Assembly: GCF_020080835.1 (NCBI RefSeq)
Contig: NC_058167.1
Location: forward strand, 1 to 64,000
Length of the DNA: 64,000 nt
Source of the DNA: Cotesia glomerata
Taxonomy: Eukaryota; Arthropoda; Insecta; Hymenoptera; Braconidae
Direction of reading: 5' to 3'
Shown here in pieces: positions 1-13,028 of the stretch (positions within the stretch are counted from its first letter, which is position 1; each line of letters starts with the position of its first letter). The notes under the pieces were generated by a model that made no database searches, was not told the origin of the DNA, and was given only the letters and a program-made list of their open reading frames with translations. The position numbers and the translations under genes were made by a program.

Positions 1-2040
1 AGGCAATTATGAGTTAATAAATTTAAAGTAGTTTAACTGATATCTACAAAATAAGAAGATAAATTTATGGATGGAAGGTACTTTTTTTCCAATAATTTTA
101 TAAAATAAATTTTTTTAATTTTAGAATAAAATAGACAACGTAGAAGTTATTTCATTTTTAAATATACTTTAATCGAACTAAATAATGATAATTAATTAAA
201 TTTTTACCTCTGGTGGAAAACAGTAATGTATCCCGGGATATAAATTGAAGAAGAAGGATTGGGCGTCACGCTACTAACAATGGGTTTGAACAAATTCACG
301 AGTTTGCAAATTTGTCATTCAGCCGATAAATCGTCGTTGTCCAAGAGATCTCAACAGAGTTTCGAGCGTCTTCGTCAATGCTGGCCAGCAGCAAAAATAT
401 GCTTTTGATATCATTAAACAAATTCGAGGGATGCTGTTGCTCTCGATGCTACAAACAAAGGTATTGAAATCATTTATCATTTTGCACACTTCACAACGCG
501 TAGCAGTTGAGGCTGTGTTTTTCTCTTACTTGCAGAAAGCCAAATGCTTCTATTATATTCATATAGAATTGCATGATGACATAAGTTTATATATATACAG
601 AAAAAATATCCTAATTAACACAATTGGTATTGTTAATGAACGTCCATTCTATTATTTGTAAAGAAAAAATTATTAAAAAAAATTTTTCCATGGTCCTCAG
701 TTAGTTTGTGGCTGAACTTCATCCATCTGTCTGTGAAGATTCACAATAACTCATGAAAACTCTCGTGAAGTATCAGGAACTTTTTCTTTTAAAGCTTCAG
801 AATTATTACACGTAGTCTCAGATTAATTAAGCTCAATTAATTTGTTTTTGATTTAAGACACTGAAAGAATATACTCTTGGACAAATAAAAAAGTGATAGA
901 GTACATTGGATCAACCTAAATCGAACATTAAGTTGATTTTATTTGCAATAAAGAAGTTATGCTTTTGAGCAGCTTGCCACTCGAGTATCCTCGATGATGT
1001 ACTAATTGTAATTATTGGATATGTGTATCTATTGCATGAGACATTATTCTTTCTAAAATAAAAATCACATCAAATAATTTTTATGGATTAAATAGGAAAA
1101 TTAAAAATTATAAATTTAAAAAAATGTATCTCTAAAATTTTTTAACTTCTTTGAAAAATATAAATACAAATAAATTGAAAGAAAAAAATATTGGTTTCGT
1201 TGGGGATTTAAATAAAATTATTAGCTTTAAAATATCCGTGTATAAAAAAAATTTTTTTATTTTTTTATTTTCAATTCGTCAAATTAATTTTTGGTAGTTC
1301 AGTACTTAAAAAATTATGAAAAAAAAAAAGTAATTAAGATGATTTGTTGCAAGTTCTAATTATATAAGAGATTTAATATGAAACCACGATTTCCTGCGTT
1401 ATAAGAATTTCATTATTTTTATTTAAGAAATTAAAAATCGCGCCAACAAATTATGAAAACACAACGATAATCAAGACGCAAGACTGGTTCTCTTCTAATT
1501 TTTCTGCTTTGTTTTGGGGTATAAAAAAATGTTTTTTAAGTACAAAATTTTTTTTCGCTTTTTTTTAAAGAAAATCACTGACTATGATTATTTTTATAAA
1601 AACGACATTTTCAAATATAACTAAAAGAAAAGTCAACGATACGACAGAGTTTAAAAAGCAAAAAAGACAATCGGCATCGAATATGCTTTTTGCTTTTGAA
1701 AACAGTCTATACATAGCAGTATATACGTTGGATAAATAAATTGTTTAAAAGATTGTTGTTCATATCTGTATTTAAAGATTATTTTAAACTTATTTTAATT
1801 TGTAGATGTGTAATAACATAACCCTTTCAATAATAATAAGGTATCTATCCAAACTACTTAAATTATCTATCAAAAATATACTTTTGGTACAATAATACGT
1901 TAAATTTTTATCTTGAGTAAACGATATTTTTTATGTACATTTTGTTAATAAACAGAAGCATATATAACATATGGACTCAGTATTGTTTATGAAAGTGTGT
2001 GTTTTTTTTTAAGATATCCAGAGATGCCCAGGGGAAGCAA
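1..2040. other. AT-rich stretch without a supported gene
   Basis: This stretch is strongly AT-rich with many short homopolymers. A less AT-rich patch at about 260-480 has an open frame ending at a possible GT donor near 470, but I recognise no domain in it and did not call a gene. No TIR, LTR end or RNA gene was seen. Confidence 0.5.
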
Positions 2041-4440
2041 GAGTATCTGTGAATGACGCTGTGGAAGTGGTCAAAAGAATTTGTTATGTCAGGAAATTTT
2101 AAAGACAATAACTTTCCGATTAAAAGCTCAGAGATATGGATTCAGATGAGTCTCCGGTTCGATAATAAATGGAGTGCACGAGATGTATATCGAGAAGTAA
2201 GAGAAGACAGAAGACAAATTCTCACAAAAAGCTCGCGAAAAGTTGGCGTTCCTGTAATTGATACTAATTCAAGTAGCATGTTGTTTGAAGAAGATATTTC
2301 ATCTGATATGGAGGTGAAAATTTGTCTGATTCCGGTGACAGTGAATGGGAAGCTCAGGATTGGAAACGATTTTGCTTCCCTATTTCTGAAGAACTTTTCA
2401 AAATTTTACATGAGCAAGAACCTGTGTGTTACAAAAAGGAAGTACACAATATTAGAGCGTTTCAAATGGACAAGTATATTGGCCGATAAAATTTATTACT
2501 TGCTTACATGCCTTGCTCTTTTGCATTTAAAAATTGTAAAATTTATCCTGATGAAGGGAGTGTTCATTATTTGACTATACGAGGGAAATGCCAAGAGTAA
2601 AATATGCGGTAATCAAATTTTTTTGTTTTGGATAAAAAGCCTTCGAATTTTCCTTGTCATCTCGAATTAGAACGAAGGATACGTTTGCCCCAGCCCCATG
2701 AAGATATACGTAGACCAACTCGTAAATTTGAACGGCTCAAAATTGGGGAGCAAGCACTTAATGAAGGAGTTGGGAACTACACAAAACGTCAAGCTGCTCT
2801 ACATGCGCAAACCAATAAACGTCTACCCCCTATTCTTCCAAAACAAAACATTGTTCGACAGTGTAAAATGAATTCATCCATTACAAACTAGGTGTAAAGC
2901 CAGAAAGATGGACGCGATGTCGTGAATACGATTGAAAAATGCGATATGATCCATCATATCCCTGAATTTATTCAAGACGTTAAGAGAGATAAGTTTTATG
3001 TCATATATAGCACACGGAATCAATTAGTATCGTATAAACGTTATTGTAGATTGAATAAAATATCTCAGTAGCTATTGATGGTACTGGTAGTATCCTTACA
3101 ACCAATAACTTACCTTAATGGAGAAAAATCTGGTCACATATTTTTATACGCCATCGTTATTAATTTTAATAAAAAAGTCACTCTGTTCATCAGTTATTGA
3201 CAGAATGTCAAAAGTACACAAACATTAATCTGGTGGCTAAAATCTTGGCTTTATATGGGAGCACATAAGCCAACAGAAGCCAGCTGTGATAGCTCTAGAG
3301 CGTTGATTAACGCGCTCTCATTCGCATTTAATGATCAATCAATAAAAACATATATTGATACTTTTGTATCTACGAGCTATTGGTGACACTTCTCACGTTT
3401 CTAGACCATCAATTTCTACCTTTATTCGTCTTGATGTTGCACATTTTGTACACATGATAAGTGAATGGAAATGTTTAAAAATCAAAAATTCACTAGTTAA
3501 AAATTTTATCTATACGGTGTAGCTCTCATGATAGATTGTCAAACCGTTGAAGAATTTGAGAAAATATTTAGACTAATCTGTATTGTTACCGTGAATGAAC
3601 GTGATGATTCAATTATAAAAATTACTGGACAAACAGTGGCCCAAGCCCGACATCAGTTGAAAGTACTTATCGCAACTCGGGATCTCTCTCAAATTGTTAA
3701 TAAGTTGGAGTCAAAAGAAATTGACGAAACTAAAATAAACAATGACCCAGATAAAAGAAGAAGATCAGAAATGGAGCGAGAACTCCGAGCGAACCTAGCC
3801 CTGTCAAAACATTTATCAATAATATTTATAAATCAGCAAAAGATATCAAAACACTGGGCAAAGCTGCTAATGCATATTATGCTGAAGATTTTATTAGAGA
3901 ATTTTTGGTGAGAGCTTATGAATTTCCATTGTGGACGTCTGCATGTTTTCCTGATGAAAGTGAACATGCAACAACTAGCTACGTTGAGCAATTTTTTGGA
4001 AATAAAAAAGAAAGAAGCTTATTGAAATGGAACAGTTTAGTGCGTGCAGATGTTTTTTTAAAACATGAGTATCAAGAATATACTGGAAGTTCTGCTGAAT
4101 TACAATCGAATTTGATTACCGAAAATGAACGTGAGGATTTGAATAATAAAAGAAAACAAGATGAGAATGAATTAAATACAATTTTAGATAACAATAAGCA
4201 GAAAAAAATTATGATCCCACTGATAATTTCAAACAAAATAACATTGATCAAATACTCAATAATGACAAATTAGTTGATAATACTAGTATTATTATAAACG
4301 ACTCCGAAAAAAACATTGCATTCACTTCTACACCTGAAAAAATTTTGACATTAATTTAAATAAACATATAGATAGCCTAGAAAATAGTGAACATCTAAAA
4401 ATGATTCTAATGATTTAACAAATAACGATAGACTTTCTCA
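2040..4440 (+). pseudogene. Degenerate MULE-like DDE transposase
   Basis: A relic of a DDE transposase of a kind common in insect genomes, broken by several frameshifts. Pieces in order are: 2053-2574, with the DVYREVREDRRQIL stretch; 2450-2590 in another frame; 2628-2891; about 3268-3320, reading PTEASCDSSRALINAL, which resembles the region around a catalytic Asp in MULE-type enzymes; about 3430-3475, reading LDVAHFVHMISEWK; 3528-3800; and, after a frameshift near 3800, a frame running to 4273 with YEFPLWTSACF and a SVE-like TSYVEQFF motif. The family placement (MULE, perhaps close to the NOF/foldback group) is from memory of related insect proteins and is tentative. The Asn/Asp-rich linker at 4273-4440 leads into the next gene, so the two may once have been one polyprotein or adjacent genes of one transposon. 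Confidence 0.6.
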
Positions 4441-4442
4441 AA

Positions 4443-5953
4443 ATGATAGTAGTGATTCTTTTTAAAGATGTTGAAGAATCGGTGACTGATTGTAATTCTA
4501 AATTAAGCAATACGTCTGGTGGAATACTTTTTAGTAGTATAGACTTTGAAGATGGGACTAACGAAAAGCTACCGTCTACTGGAATAGATGAAAATAATAG
4601 AAAAATAGTTAAAGACATTTCTAAACATGAAGAACAAATATTGGATGATTCTGATTTGATTGCAGTTGATAATTGGAGAAATAAAGGTCGACCATCTCGT
4701 TATGATTACCATTATTCTTTGAATAGCAGTGACGAAGAGATTGAGAGATCACCTGTAAAAGTATTTGAAAAAATTATATCATCGCCTAAAAAATTAGAAT
4801 CATTACCACAAAAAAACGTTCTGAATAAATTGTGCAATGTTAATGAAAATAAAACTAAAATCTTATCATCCTCCACACATATAAAATCACACAATGAATT
4901 GAAAAATATAAGAAAAAAAGAAGCAAATGTAACAGAAAGTAATCAAAAACATCTAGGTTTCCACTTCCAGCAGATACCTGATATCTTAGACCAAACGATA
5001 ACCTCGGAAAATACTAGTAAAACTAGTACATCTGACACTAAAAAGAAAAAAAAGTTGGGAATTTTACAAAATGGTAATAAGCGAAACCCCATATCTTTAA
5101 AAGGAATTAATGTTTTATTATTTAATACTTGTGCAATTGATTCGCTTATACATGTACTAGCTACAGCTGGAAAAGATGATCCGCAGTTTCTAACATATAT
5201 GAAAGACAATTCGAACGAAACAATGAAATTTATTTGTGAATTTATAGATAAAGGACCAGTTACATCAGTATATAAAAGTAGAACAGTGTTATTATCTCAG
5301 TTATTCAAAGATAGAATTGTAGAAAAAAATAAAGAATCTGTTTTAAATGCGAATGAGATAGATATGTGGTCTAGTATTTTTGATATATGGACAAGATGTT
5401 TTCCTAATTCCGCATGTTTTAATCACGACTGTAGAATATGTGGCTTGCATAAAGTACCTGTACCAATGGTACATGTAAACCATAAAATATTATGGGAAGG
5501 TGGATATAGTAAACTTCAAGAGTCGATATCTACGTTTGATTCTAAGATACGGTGTACAAAATGCAAATTAACTATGATTAATCGGTCACTGTTATTCAAT
5601 AGATGTATTTGCATTGAACTAAATGTTCAAAAATTAAAAAGTGGGCCACTAACATGCAAACTAAGAGATATGCCTGCAATTATTAAATTAAATAATTTTA
5701 ATTATCGGTGAGTATCAATTATTTATTTTTGTCAACACGAATTGTGCTTATTTTTTAATTAAAAAAATTATTGCTTGTTTTATTTTACAGGTTGCGAGGA
5801 ATAATAGAATGTGAGGCAGGTCATTTTAAATCATATTGTAGAAGAGGCCAGAATTATTGGAATTTATATGATGATAAAGCAACGACAGTAAAAAAAATTT
5901 TATCTTCGAAAGACGTAAAACCTGATGCCGTTATTTTCACAAGAATCCTGTAA
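4443..5953 (+). CDS. Two-exon gene with ubiquitin-specific-protease-like (C19) domain
   Basis: Exon 1 is 4443-5707 and exon 2 is 5791-5953, giving about 475 residues. The 83-bp intron starts GTGAGT and ends TTTTACAG, and the frame is preserved across it. The first half is Ser/Asn/Lys-rich and likely disordered. The second half has the two boxes of a USP fold: NTCAIDSLIHVLATA with the candidate nucleophile Cys230, and GHFKSYCRRGQNYWNLYDD with the candidate His433 and a following Asp pair. Between them lie Cys pairs (CRIC, CTKC) that could bind zinc. Function as a deubiquitinase is inferred from the boxes only. The gene sits just 3' of the transposase relic on the same strand, so it may be transposon cargo. 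The start Met is the first in frame and is not secure; the frame may have continued from upstream before frameshifts. Confidence 0.65.
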
Positions 5954-7565
5954 AATTATCTTTTTTCTGTTATGAAAGTTTATTTTTATTTGAATAAAAT
6001 TAGAAGATTTCTGATATTGAAAAAAAATTTAGTTTCAAAATTTCACAATTATTACTTATTATTATTATTATTAAAATTTGAATTTTATCTCAACTATAAT
6101 TTTTTAAATTAAAAAATACATAAAATACAATTTTTTATCGTGATATTCCGCACAATGAATCAAGAAAAAAACAAGTTGATAATTTAGCATAAAAAATTAG
6201 TAATTTGAAATAAACAAAATGCAATTTTATTCAGTACAATTTTTTCATATTTTTAATTTCATTTGTTTATTATTTTTTTTTATTTATTCAAATTATTACA
6301 CGGTTAAGGGTACGTTTTCTGGATTTTATCGTCCTTATATTCCTACCTAACGCCAATAATTCATGTTTTTTTTGTTGATTGAAATTTAAGCTTATCTATT
6401 TTATTTAAAAAATTTTTTTTTCCTTCGTCGTTTTGCGCAAGTCTAATTAAAAAATTGTGAAAAGTTCATTCAATTCCGTAAAAGCCTACCAGGCTGCACT
6501 ATTGGCAAAAATTTTGAGTTTTTGCTGTAACAAACGTTAAGTAATAAATTGAAAATTCTAAAATTAAAAGAAAACAACAAATGAAAAAACTTTTATAAAC
6601 TTTTACTACGCGGTCTTGTTCATGATTTATATAACAAGAGCTCCCAAAAGAAAAAAAATTTATAGACACATTTTTTAAACTTTTATAAGAGCTTTTATCA
6701 AAACTCAAGTCTACGAAAAATTAGTTAATTAACAATTGAATAACTCAAACAAAAATCAAGCTAAAAAATTTTTTTTGGCGGGGCTATATTCCTTCAAGTG
6801 TCTAGATGACACTATAATTTATTCAGATTTTTAAATTAATATTGAATGTTATAAAAAAATTATTTTGTGTTGCATACTTTGCTTGGCGGGGACGCCTAGG
6901 CACCGAAACGGCCGCTCGGAGCCTAACTTTCAACGTTAAATTAAAATTATAAATAATACATAAAATTATAAATTATAAATAATACTCCCGGAGCTACAAC
7001 TCCGGGAGTCGAGACTTTTTTTACTAAAATTTTCTCCTCTTCTTGGATCTTTTTTCAAATTTCAGATATCTTTAATATTTTTGAAGTTATAGCTAAAAAA
7101 CGGATACTCGCTTTTTGTCTCTTCGTTTTTTGTTTATAACAAATGAAATTTTTAATAGCCCTCAAATTAAAAAATACGCATTTCTCAGAATTAAATTTTG
7201 AATCCAATGAAACAATCGCCATATTTTTAAGACTGTTGGTAAGATTTTTCTCTGGAAACTCACTTCTCGACTAGACTATATGACTAATTCAAACAAATTA
7301 AAACAAACTCGAAAAATTTAATTGTTTTCTATTTCTTTCAACAAATTAATAAATTTTTCCACTAAATTAATAAATTTTTTCATTAATAAATCACATAAAG
7401 AATCAATAAGATATATAAAATAATTGACAGTAGTGCAATTCCCCGTAGGTCCTGACGACTAACATTATTTAAATACTATAAGACTAGAAAAAATTCTTCT
7501 TAAACTAATTTCAATATGGTAATTGCTGGTAAGATAAAGAAAATAAAATTTTGATATTAAGTTTT
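5954..7565. other. AT-rich stretch with one strong hairpin
   Basis: No gene was recognised. A GC-rich patch at about 6885-6935 stands out. A perfect inverted repeat lies at 6984-7009: ACTCCCGGAG, loop CTACAA, CTCCGGGAGT. No function is assigned. Confidence 0.5.
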
Positions 7566-8165
7566 GGGGCATTCCATGCGAAAGAGGAAAATAGCCTATA
7601 TTTCCGATTTCTTAAATTAATTCTAATTAAGTACGTATTGGTAGTTAAATTTCTGCATGTACACATACTTGCAAAGAAAATTAGTTTAAATCAATGAGCA
7701 ATCGATTTTTCTTGCTTAAAATTTTTGAATCCTACTAAATTAAATTGAGAAATAAATGCTGTTTCGGTTTTCTGTCCCACCAGTCACAACTAAAAAAATT
7801 TTTTTATTGATTCTACGTAAGGTAATCAGTCTAATTATTAATGAAAATGAAAGAATATACAATAGACTTTATATTAAGAAAAAAATCTCTTTTAAAAAGT
7901 TTAGTAATTGAACTAAAATTAGTCGTTTAGTACTTGGTGGTAAGAGAGGGGATTTTTCTTGTTCCACCAGTCACACTTATTCGAGTGATAATTACAAGAA
8001 AGTCTGAAAGTATTTGGAGTTGTTTATTATGGGATTTTGTAAATTCATTATTTTCTATGTTATAAGATACATTTCGCTATTGTGTAAGATTTGATCACAC
8101 AATTATAGCTCATAATTGGTTAAAATCCGGAGACAAATGTCCCACCAGTCTCTATGGAATGCCCC
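7566..8165. mobile_element. Small TIR element (MITE-like), 600 bp
   Basis: Both ends carry the inverted 12-mer GGGGCATTCCAT (7566-7577 and its complement 8154-8165). TTTT flanks both sides and may be a target duplication, though such a short A/T word is weak evidence. Inside, the word CCACCAGTC recurs near 7778, 7964 and 8142. No coding capacity. Superfamily not assigned. Confidence 0.6.
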
Positions 8166-8321
8166 TTTTATTTATTGATAGAAAAAAATTGGAAATTTTT
8201 TTAAATTATAAATGAATATTAATAATTTTTTATTCAAAGAGTAATCGGACATCAAGTGTTAATTATTTGTTAAAAGAAATTGAAAAACATTCGAAATTTC
8301 GAATGAAATTCAACAATTTTT

Positions 8322-8470
8322 AACTTCCCGCTAAGAAAATTGAAAATTTTCAAAAATCGGGAAGTTATTGTTTTTACCCCGGTTTTCGAAAATCGAGTTT
8401 TCATCAGATCTCGACGTTTTGAGGTCCTAGGAAGCTTCCCTGACTATTCCCGCGATGATGTCCGTACGTC

Positions 8471-8555
<85 letters not shown>

Positions 8556-9751
8556 AAACCTCTCATAACTTTTGAACGGCTTGACCGATTCGATCACGGT
8601 TAGTGCCATTCGAAAGGGTTTGACCAAACTTAGATTTTGACTACAATTTGGACCGATTCGGACCGATAGATTTTGAGAAATCTTAAAAAAACTCCGAAAA
8701 AAAAAAATTTTAAGTGTGGTTTTTTTGAAATAACTTTTAAACAGCTCTACCGATCAATTCCAAAAACTAATCAGCTCTTAACATTGAAAAACCACGTCGA
8801 TCGCCACCAAGCCAGTCAAAATCGGTTAATTTTTTCGTGAGTTATCGTTGACGAAAGAAAACCAAAAAAAGTGTTTTTTCGGAATTACTTCGAAACTCCG
8901 AGTTCGATCAATCTAATCTTGGAAATTCTTCATGGAACTTAAAAAAACTGCGTCGAATGCCGCCAACCACGTGAAAATCGGTTCATTCATTCAAAAGTTA
9001 TTGTGGTTTAAAAATTAAAAAAGTAACGTTTTATTAACCCTGATTCAGAAAGATGATTTGAAATGATTACCTTCATGTTAAGGAAGTACGAGCACCAAGA
9101 CAACTTTTGATAAAAGGCTTGATTTTTTTTTAATATGAAGTTTAAATATGTCTTAACAAATTCTGAAAATTTGAAGGAGATTGCCCGATTATTTAAATAA
9201 ATAATTAACTTTAAAGTTGAGCAATTTAACATTGGTCTTATGGGGTAACCTCCAAACATTGATACATTTCTGTATTTTTCTCGTAAAACTGTCGGTGAAT
9301 ATTTTTAAAAAACTTATGGATGAAAGTAAATATATTAGTGATAAATTTAATTCAAAAAAATTAACACTTGCCCGACTAATTAAAGTGTATTAATTAAAAT
9401 AAAAATAAATCCCGCCATTAGCCAATGTTAAATGTATATCTATATATTGAGAAAAATCATATGGTTACTGCTTTCCCCTTACCGCGCTAGAGTGGATACC
9501 TATCCCCACCCCGCCTAGCGCTCGTACTTCCTTAATTGTATATCTACATAGTATTCAAATCCGACACATTTAAATCATTCCAAATCATCATAAGTCATTT
9601 CAAATTAGATTTCTTAATCAGGGAAACTTCTACCAGATTTTTGAGCTCGAAGAGCTCAAAATGATACGAAAATTATATTTTTGAGCTCGAAGAGCTCAGA
9701 AACGTAATAAATGCAACTTTGAGCGCTTGAACACGGAATTAGCGGGAAGTT
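8322..9751 (+). repeat. Interspersed repeat, copy 1, with TG microsatellite
   Basis: The ends are inverted copies of AACTTCCCGCTAA (8322-8334; complement 9739-9751), and the left end also folds on itself (CGGGAAGTT at about 8359). A pure TG run sits at 8475-8550. The right part repeats the palindromic word GAGCTCGAAGAGCTC twice, at about 9644 and 9683. The same body recurs as a truncated copy at 32628-33235, and a short reverse-oriented piece of its far end is seen at about 26120-26175. No coding frame. Probably a non-autonomous DNA element. Confidence 0.65.
8475..8550. repeat. TG dinucleotide microsatellite
   Basis: About 38 uninterrupted TG units inside the interspersed repeat. The Cys-Val and Thr-His frames it creates are artefacts. 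Confidence 0.95.
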
Positions 9752-10429
9752 GCAGGGATGGACTTTAGGATCAACTGTTTTTCTAATTTTTTTTTAAGAA
9801 GTAACCAGATTTCAAGTTTTATTTATTTATAAATAATGATTGGTAAGCATTCAAAATTACGACTAAATTTTAATTAATTTTTATTCACAGTATGATCGGA
9901 TGTAAAGTTGCATTTATTCATAGAAAACAATTCACAAGTATTCAGAAATACAAATAAATTTCAATAATTTAATATTTACAGTACAATAGGATATCAAGGC
10001 TTATTTATTGATTGATAACAATTGAGAACAATTTAAAATCATTTATTTTTTTCTATTTTTTTGTTATTTCCGCATTATATCCAAACTCATGAACTATTTA
10101 TCTATTCAAATCCATTGAACACAATTAAATATTTGAATTTTTCTTAATTTTTTTTTATACTTTAAAAGATTTAAAATCTTCAAACTATTTATCTATTCAG
10201 AAAAATTCATTTTTGCCTGAGCTGAATCAATCATGAAATAGAACTTGTTGAAAATAATTGAAATCATATCGAATTCAATTTTTTTCAATCAATAATTTTG
10301 ATCAGGGATAATCACCATCACTCATCACTATTAATAATAATAGTATTATTATTATTATTAATGAAATAAATATTTCTAGGAATTATAAATAGGAGATTAC
10401 TTCTCAAAAGTTTACAACGAAACACCTAC
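9752..10429. other. AT-rich stretch, no gene seen
   Basis: Runs of short AT-rich words and a small ATT/AAT microsatellite at about 10325-10362. No further EXOSC9 exon could be recognised here on the minus strand. Confidence 0.5.
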
Positions 10430-11856
10430 AGGTTGATGAAACAATGTCAAAGGCAATGGATCTTTCTCAGCAAATGAGTGTATAATAATATCATCTCCAA
10501 TTGAATTAACATCAGAACGCTAAAAATGTGATAAGGCAACCAAAGTTACTATGCTAGCGCAATCAACCAAACTACCATCGTGATTGATTACATTCATGTC
10601 GACTCTGACATTCCATACCTGTCAATAGAAAATTTAATTAGTAGAAAAATTGAAAAACTAAAAAAAAAATTTTAATATTTATTTGATTCCTGAAGACTTC
10701 ATATTGAAGGCGTATTGTGCAAAAAAATTATAACCTTGAAAAAATCGACAGAAAAATATTTTTAATTTTACAAACTGATGAGTAATAAACTAAAAAATTA
10801 TTTTCTGATAAGAAAAAGAAATTAATATAAAAAAATCATGATACTGAAATTAACACATTAAGAATTTTTTTATTTTTAGACAAATAACTTAATTTAAAAA
10901 ATTTATAAAAAAAATATCACGCAGAAATTTTGAAAAACTATCAAAAAAATTTTTGTAAATAAATTCTCTGTTTTTTATTCAATTAATAAGTAAATCTAAC
11001 AAATGGCCAGATTTCAGTTAATTTCAGTATCACTAAAAAAATATTTTTATACTTCTAAAAACAGTTATAATTTTCTAAAAAAGACTTTTCTGTACTATTA
11101 ATTATTGTTTTTATAATGAACTAAAAATAATTACTTTTTTATCGGCGACAATGAATAAATATTCCTTATCAAGGCACCTAGAGTCCTTGAAACATCTTTC
11201 TAGTTGCCTTGTTAAAGCTACACCGACTTCAGATTGTCTTCCAACTTCAAAGTGCGCTGCTGCCACTTATTTAACTCGACATTTATATTCAGCAATCCTT
11301 CATTTAGACGAAATAATTTCGTTATAAATTACCAAAATATTGAACAGTACTTTTAAGCAAAGCAATTAAAAAAAAAAATAATTAATTTTTTATGATAATC
11401 CTTCTTGGGCTTTAGAAAAATAAACAATTATCAAAATAATGTTTAAAGATTACATTGATAATTTTTTTGTAATTTCTGGGAGTGGAATTGGCTTCAAAAC
11501 TTCGCTTATAATGATACTGAAGTTAACAGACCTCTGTTAATTTTTTATATTTTTATATCAAGTAAATTATTACTAAAAAATTTTATTAAAAATCCCACAT
11601 CTAGAAATATAAAAAAAAATTTTTAAGATGTCAAGTGACTGTTAACTTCACTATTGTTCGCTTATAATTATTTATTTCATAAAAAAAATCCCTAAAAATT
11701 GTCAGATCCCGAATTTTACTATAAAAAAAACGTCTAACGATTTTTTTCGTAAATTATAACTACCTCTTTTGTCCCAACGATACTAAAAATGATCCCCAGC
11801 TAGATCGGAAGTGCAATTTCAATTTTCTTGCTCCATTTAATTTTCTGCCATAAAGT
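10430..11856 (-). pseudogene. EXOSC9: Decayed EXOSC9 (RRP45) gene copy, three exons
   Basis: Three minus-strand exons match the RNase PH-like exosome subunit RRP45, a core component of the RNA exosome. Exon 11764-11856 reads RLYGRKLNGARKLKL and ends at GTAGTT. Exon 11135 to about 11335 contains NEGLLNINVEL and then, after a +1 frameshift, HFEVGRQSEVGVALTRQLER; its donor is GTAATT. Exon 10430-10618 contains VWNVRVDMNVINHDG, VDCASIVTLVALSHF and PLPLTLFHQP, and ends at GTAGGTG. Splice sites and phases are those expected of a genomic copy, not a retrocopy. Damage: the frameshift in the middle exon and an in-frame TAG right after SHF, where the family has a basic residue. First and last exons of the parent gene are missing. 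The match is from memory of animal EXOSC9 sequences and is strong across all three blocks. Confidence 0.75.
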
Positions 11857-12714
11857 CTGTAATAAAATTGAAAGAAAAATTAATTATTTAATTAATACAA
11901 AATATAATAAAACATAAAAAATAAAGTTGAATCAAATAACTTACGATATTTTCCTCTAGGGCAGCATTGATAAATTTTTACTCGCATTTTGTAATACTTC
12001 CTTTATTGTTGTTGTAAATAATTCAAGATATATAAATAATAGTTGTTATTGACCTGTATAAACATAACCTCTAAAAACACACGAGGCCTTATTTACTTTA
12101 ATTTTCCGCAAGTTTTTTAAAACTTCTTTAATTTTAACGTATAGCAATAAATAAAGTAAAGTAGTATTTCAATTATCACCTAAAACAATGTACTACTGTA
12201 TATTAATGTATATTAGTGCTCCAACAATTTATTTTATGACTTTGTTGTTGTTTCCTTATACAGGTCGTCTCTTTTATTTCAAAGTCAATTTACTAAGTAT
12301 AAATAAATGAAATTACTATAATTCAATACTATTTTACTAATTTCAGGTTATTAGCTAATTTAGTGATTTAATTACTTACTTGAAGTTTAATTTCAAAGTT
12401 GAAAATTATAAAGGATAGGGATACCTTTACTCTCCGTAATGATTATTATTAGGTTAAGAGGCCAACCAGCTACAAAAATCCAGTAAGAAAATAATTGCAT
12501 ATAACTATAAATATCATTATTAAATTTAAATAAGTAAGAAAACTTGTACACAAGTGTATGTGCGCCGCAAACACATATAGGCATTTATTATAGCGTATAC
12601 ATATGTAGTCAATACGCTCCATAAAGGTACAGTGTATATTTTACATGTGTTTATTTTTACCTACATGTACATGTAATCAACAGACACCATCTTAATAAGG
12701 AACAGTTCAAAATT
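11857..12714. other. Intergenic AT-rich stretch
   Basis: No exon, TIR or RNA gene recognised. It lies upstream of the EXOSC9 copy on its strand, but no earlier EXOSC9 exon was found. Confidence 0.45.
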
Positions 12715-12870
12715 ACAGGATAGAAGTGTCTATTGACACGTAAAAAAAATCCTGATAAATCCACGCAGCTTGAATATAAGGTCCTCTTCACTCGTGGATT
12801 TAAGGCCCTTATATTCACGCGGCAAGGATTTATCAGGACTTTTTTACGTATGAGTAGACATGTCCTTACA
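12715..12870. repeat. Foldback repeat 1
   Basis: Two arms pair imperfectly: TCCTGATAAATCC near 12752 and GGATTTATCAGGA near 12829, with the pairing extending outwards through ACGTAAAA and inwards through GAATATAAGG. Non-coding; a foldback MITE is the likely origin. Confidence 0.6.
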
Positions 12871-12895
12871 GGATTGTACACCCTTTGGAGCTAGC

Positions 12896-13028
12896 TTTTC
12901 AATCCAGGATTAAAATTGTCTTGGATTTAGGTTAACATTGTGAATATATCGATATATTTCATGTATTGTGTATAGATATATTCAAAAAGATAACTTAAAT
13001 CTAAAATAATTTCAATCCTGGATTGAAA
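12896..13028. repeat. Foldback repeat 2
   Basis: The ends TTTTCAATCCAGGATT and AATCCTGGATTGAAAA are inverted copies, with further pairing inwards (TTGGATTTAGGTTAA against TTAAATCTAAAA). It sits 25 bp from foldback 1. Non-coding. Confidence 0.65.

Noticed and set aside
431..661. Short open frame of 76 codons
   Set aside because: No domain, no codon bias, T-rich composition; not supported.
6984..7009. Rho-independent terminator
   Set aside because: The hairpin is perfect, but this is a eukaryotic region with no neighbouring gene; the T run alone is not meaningful in such AT-rich DNA.
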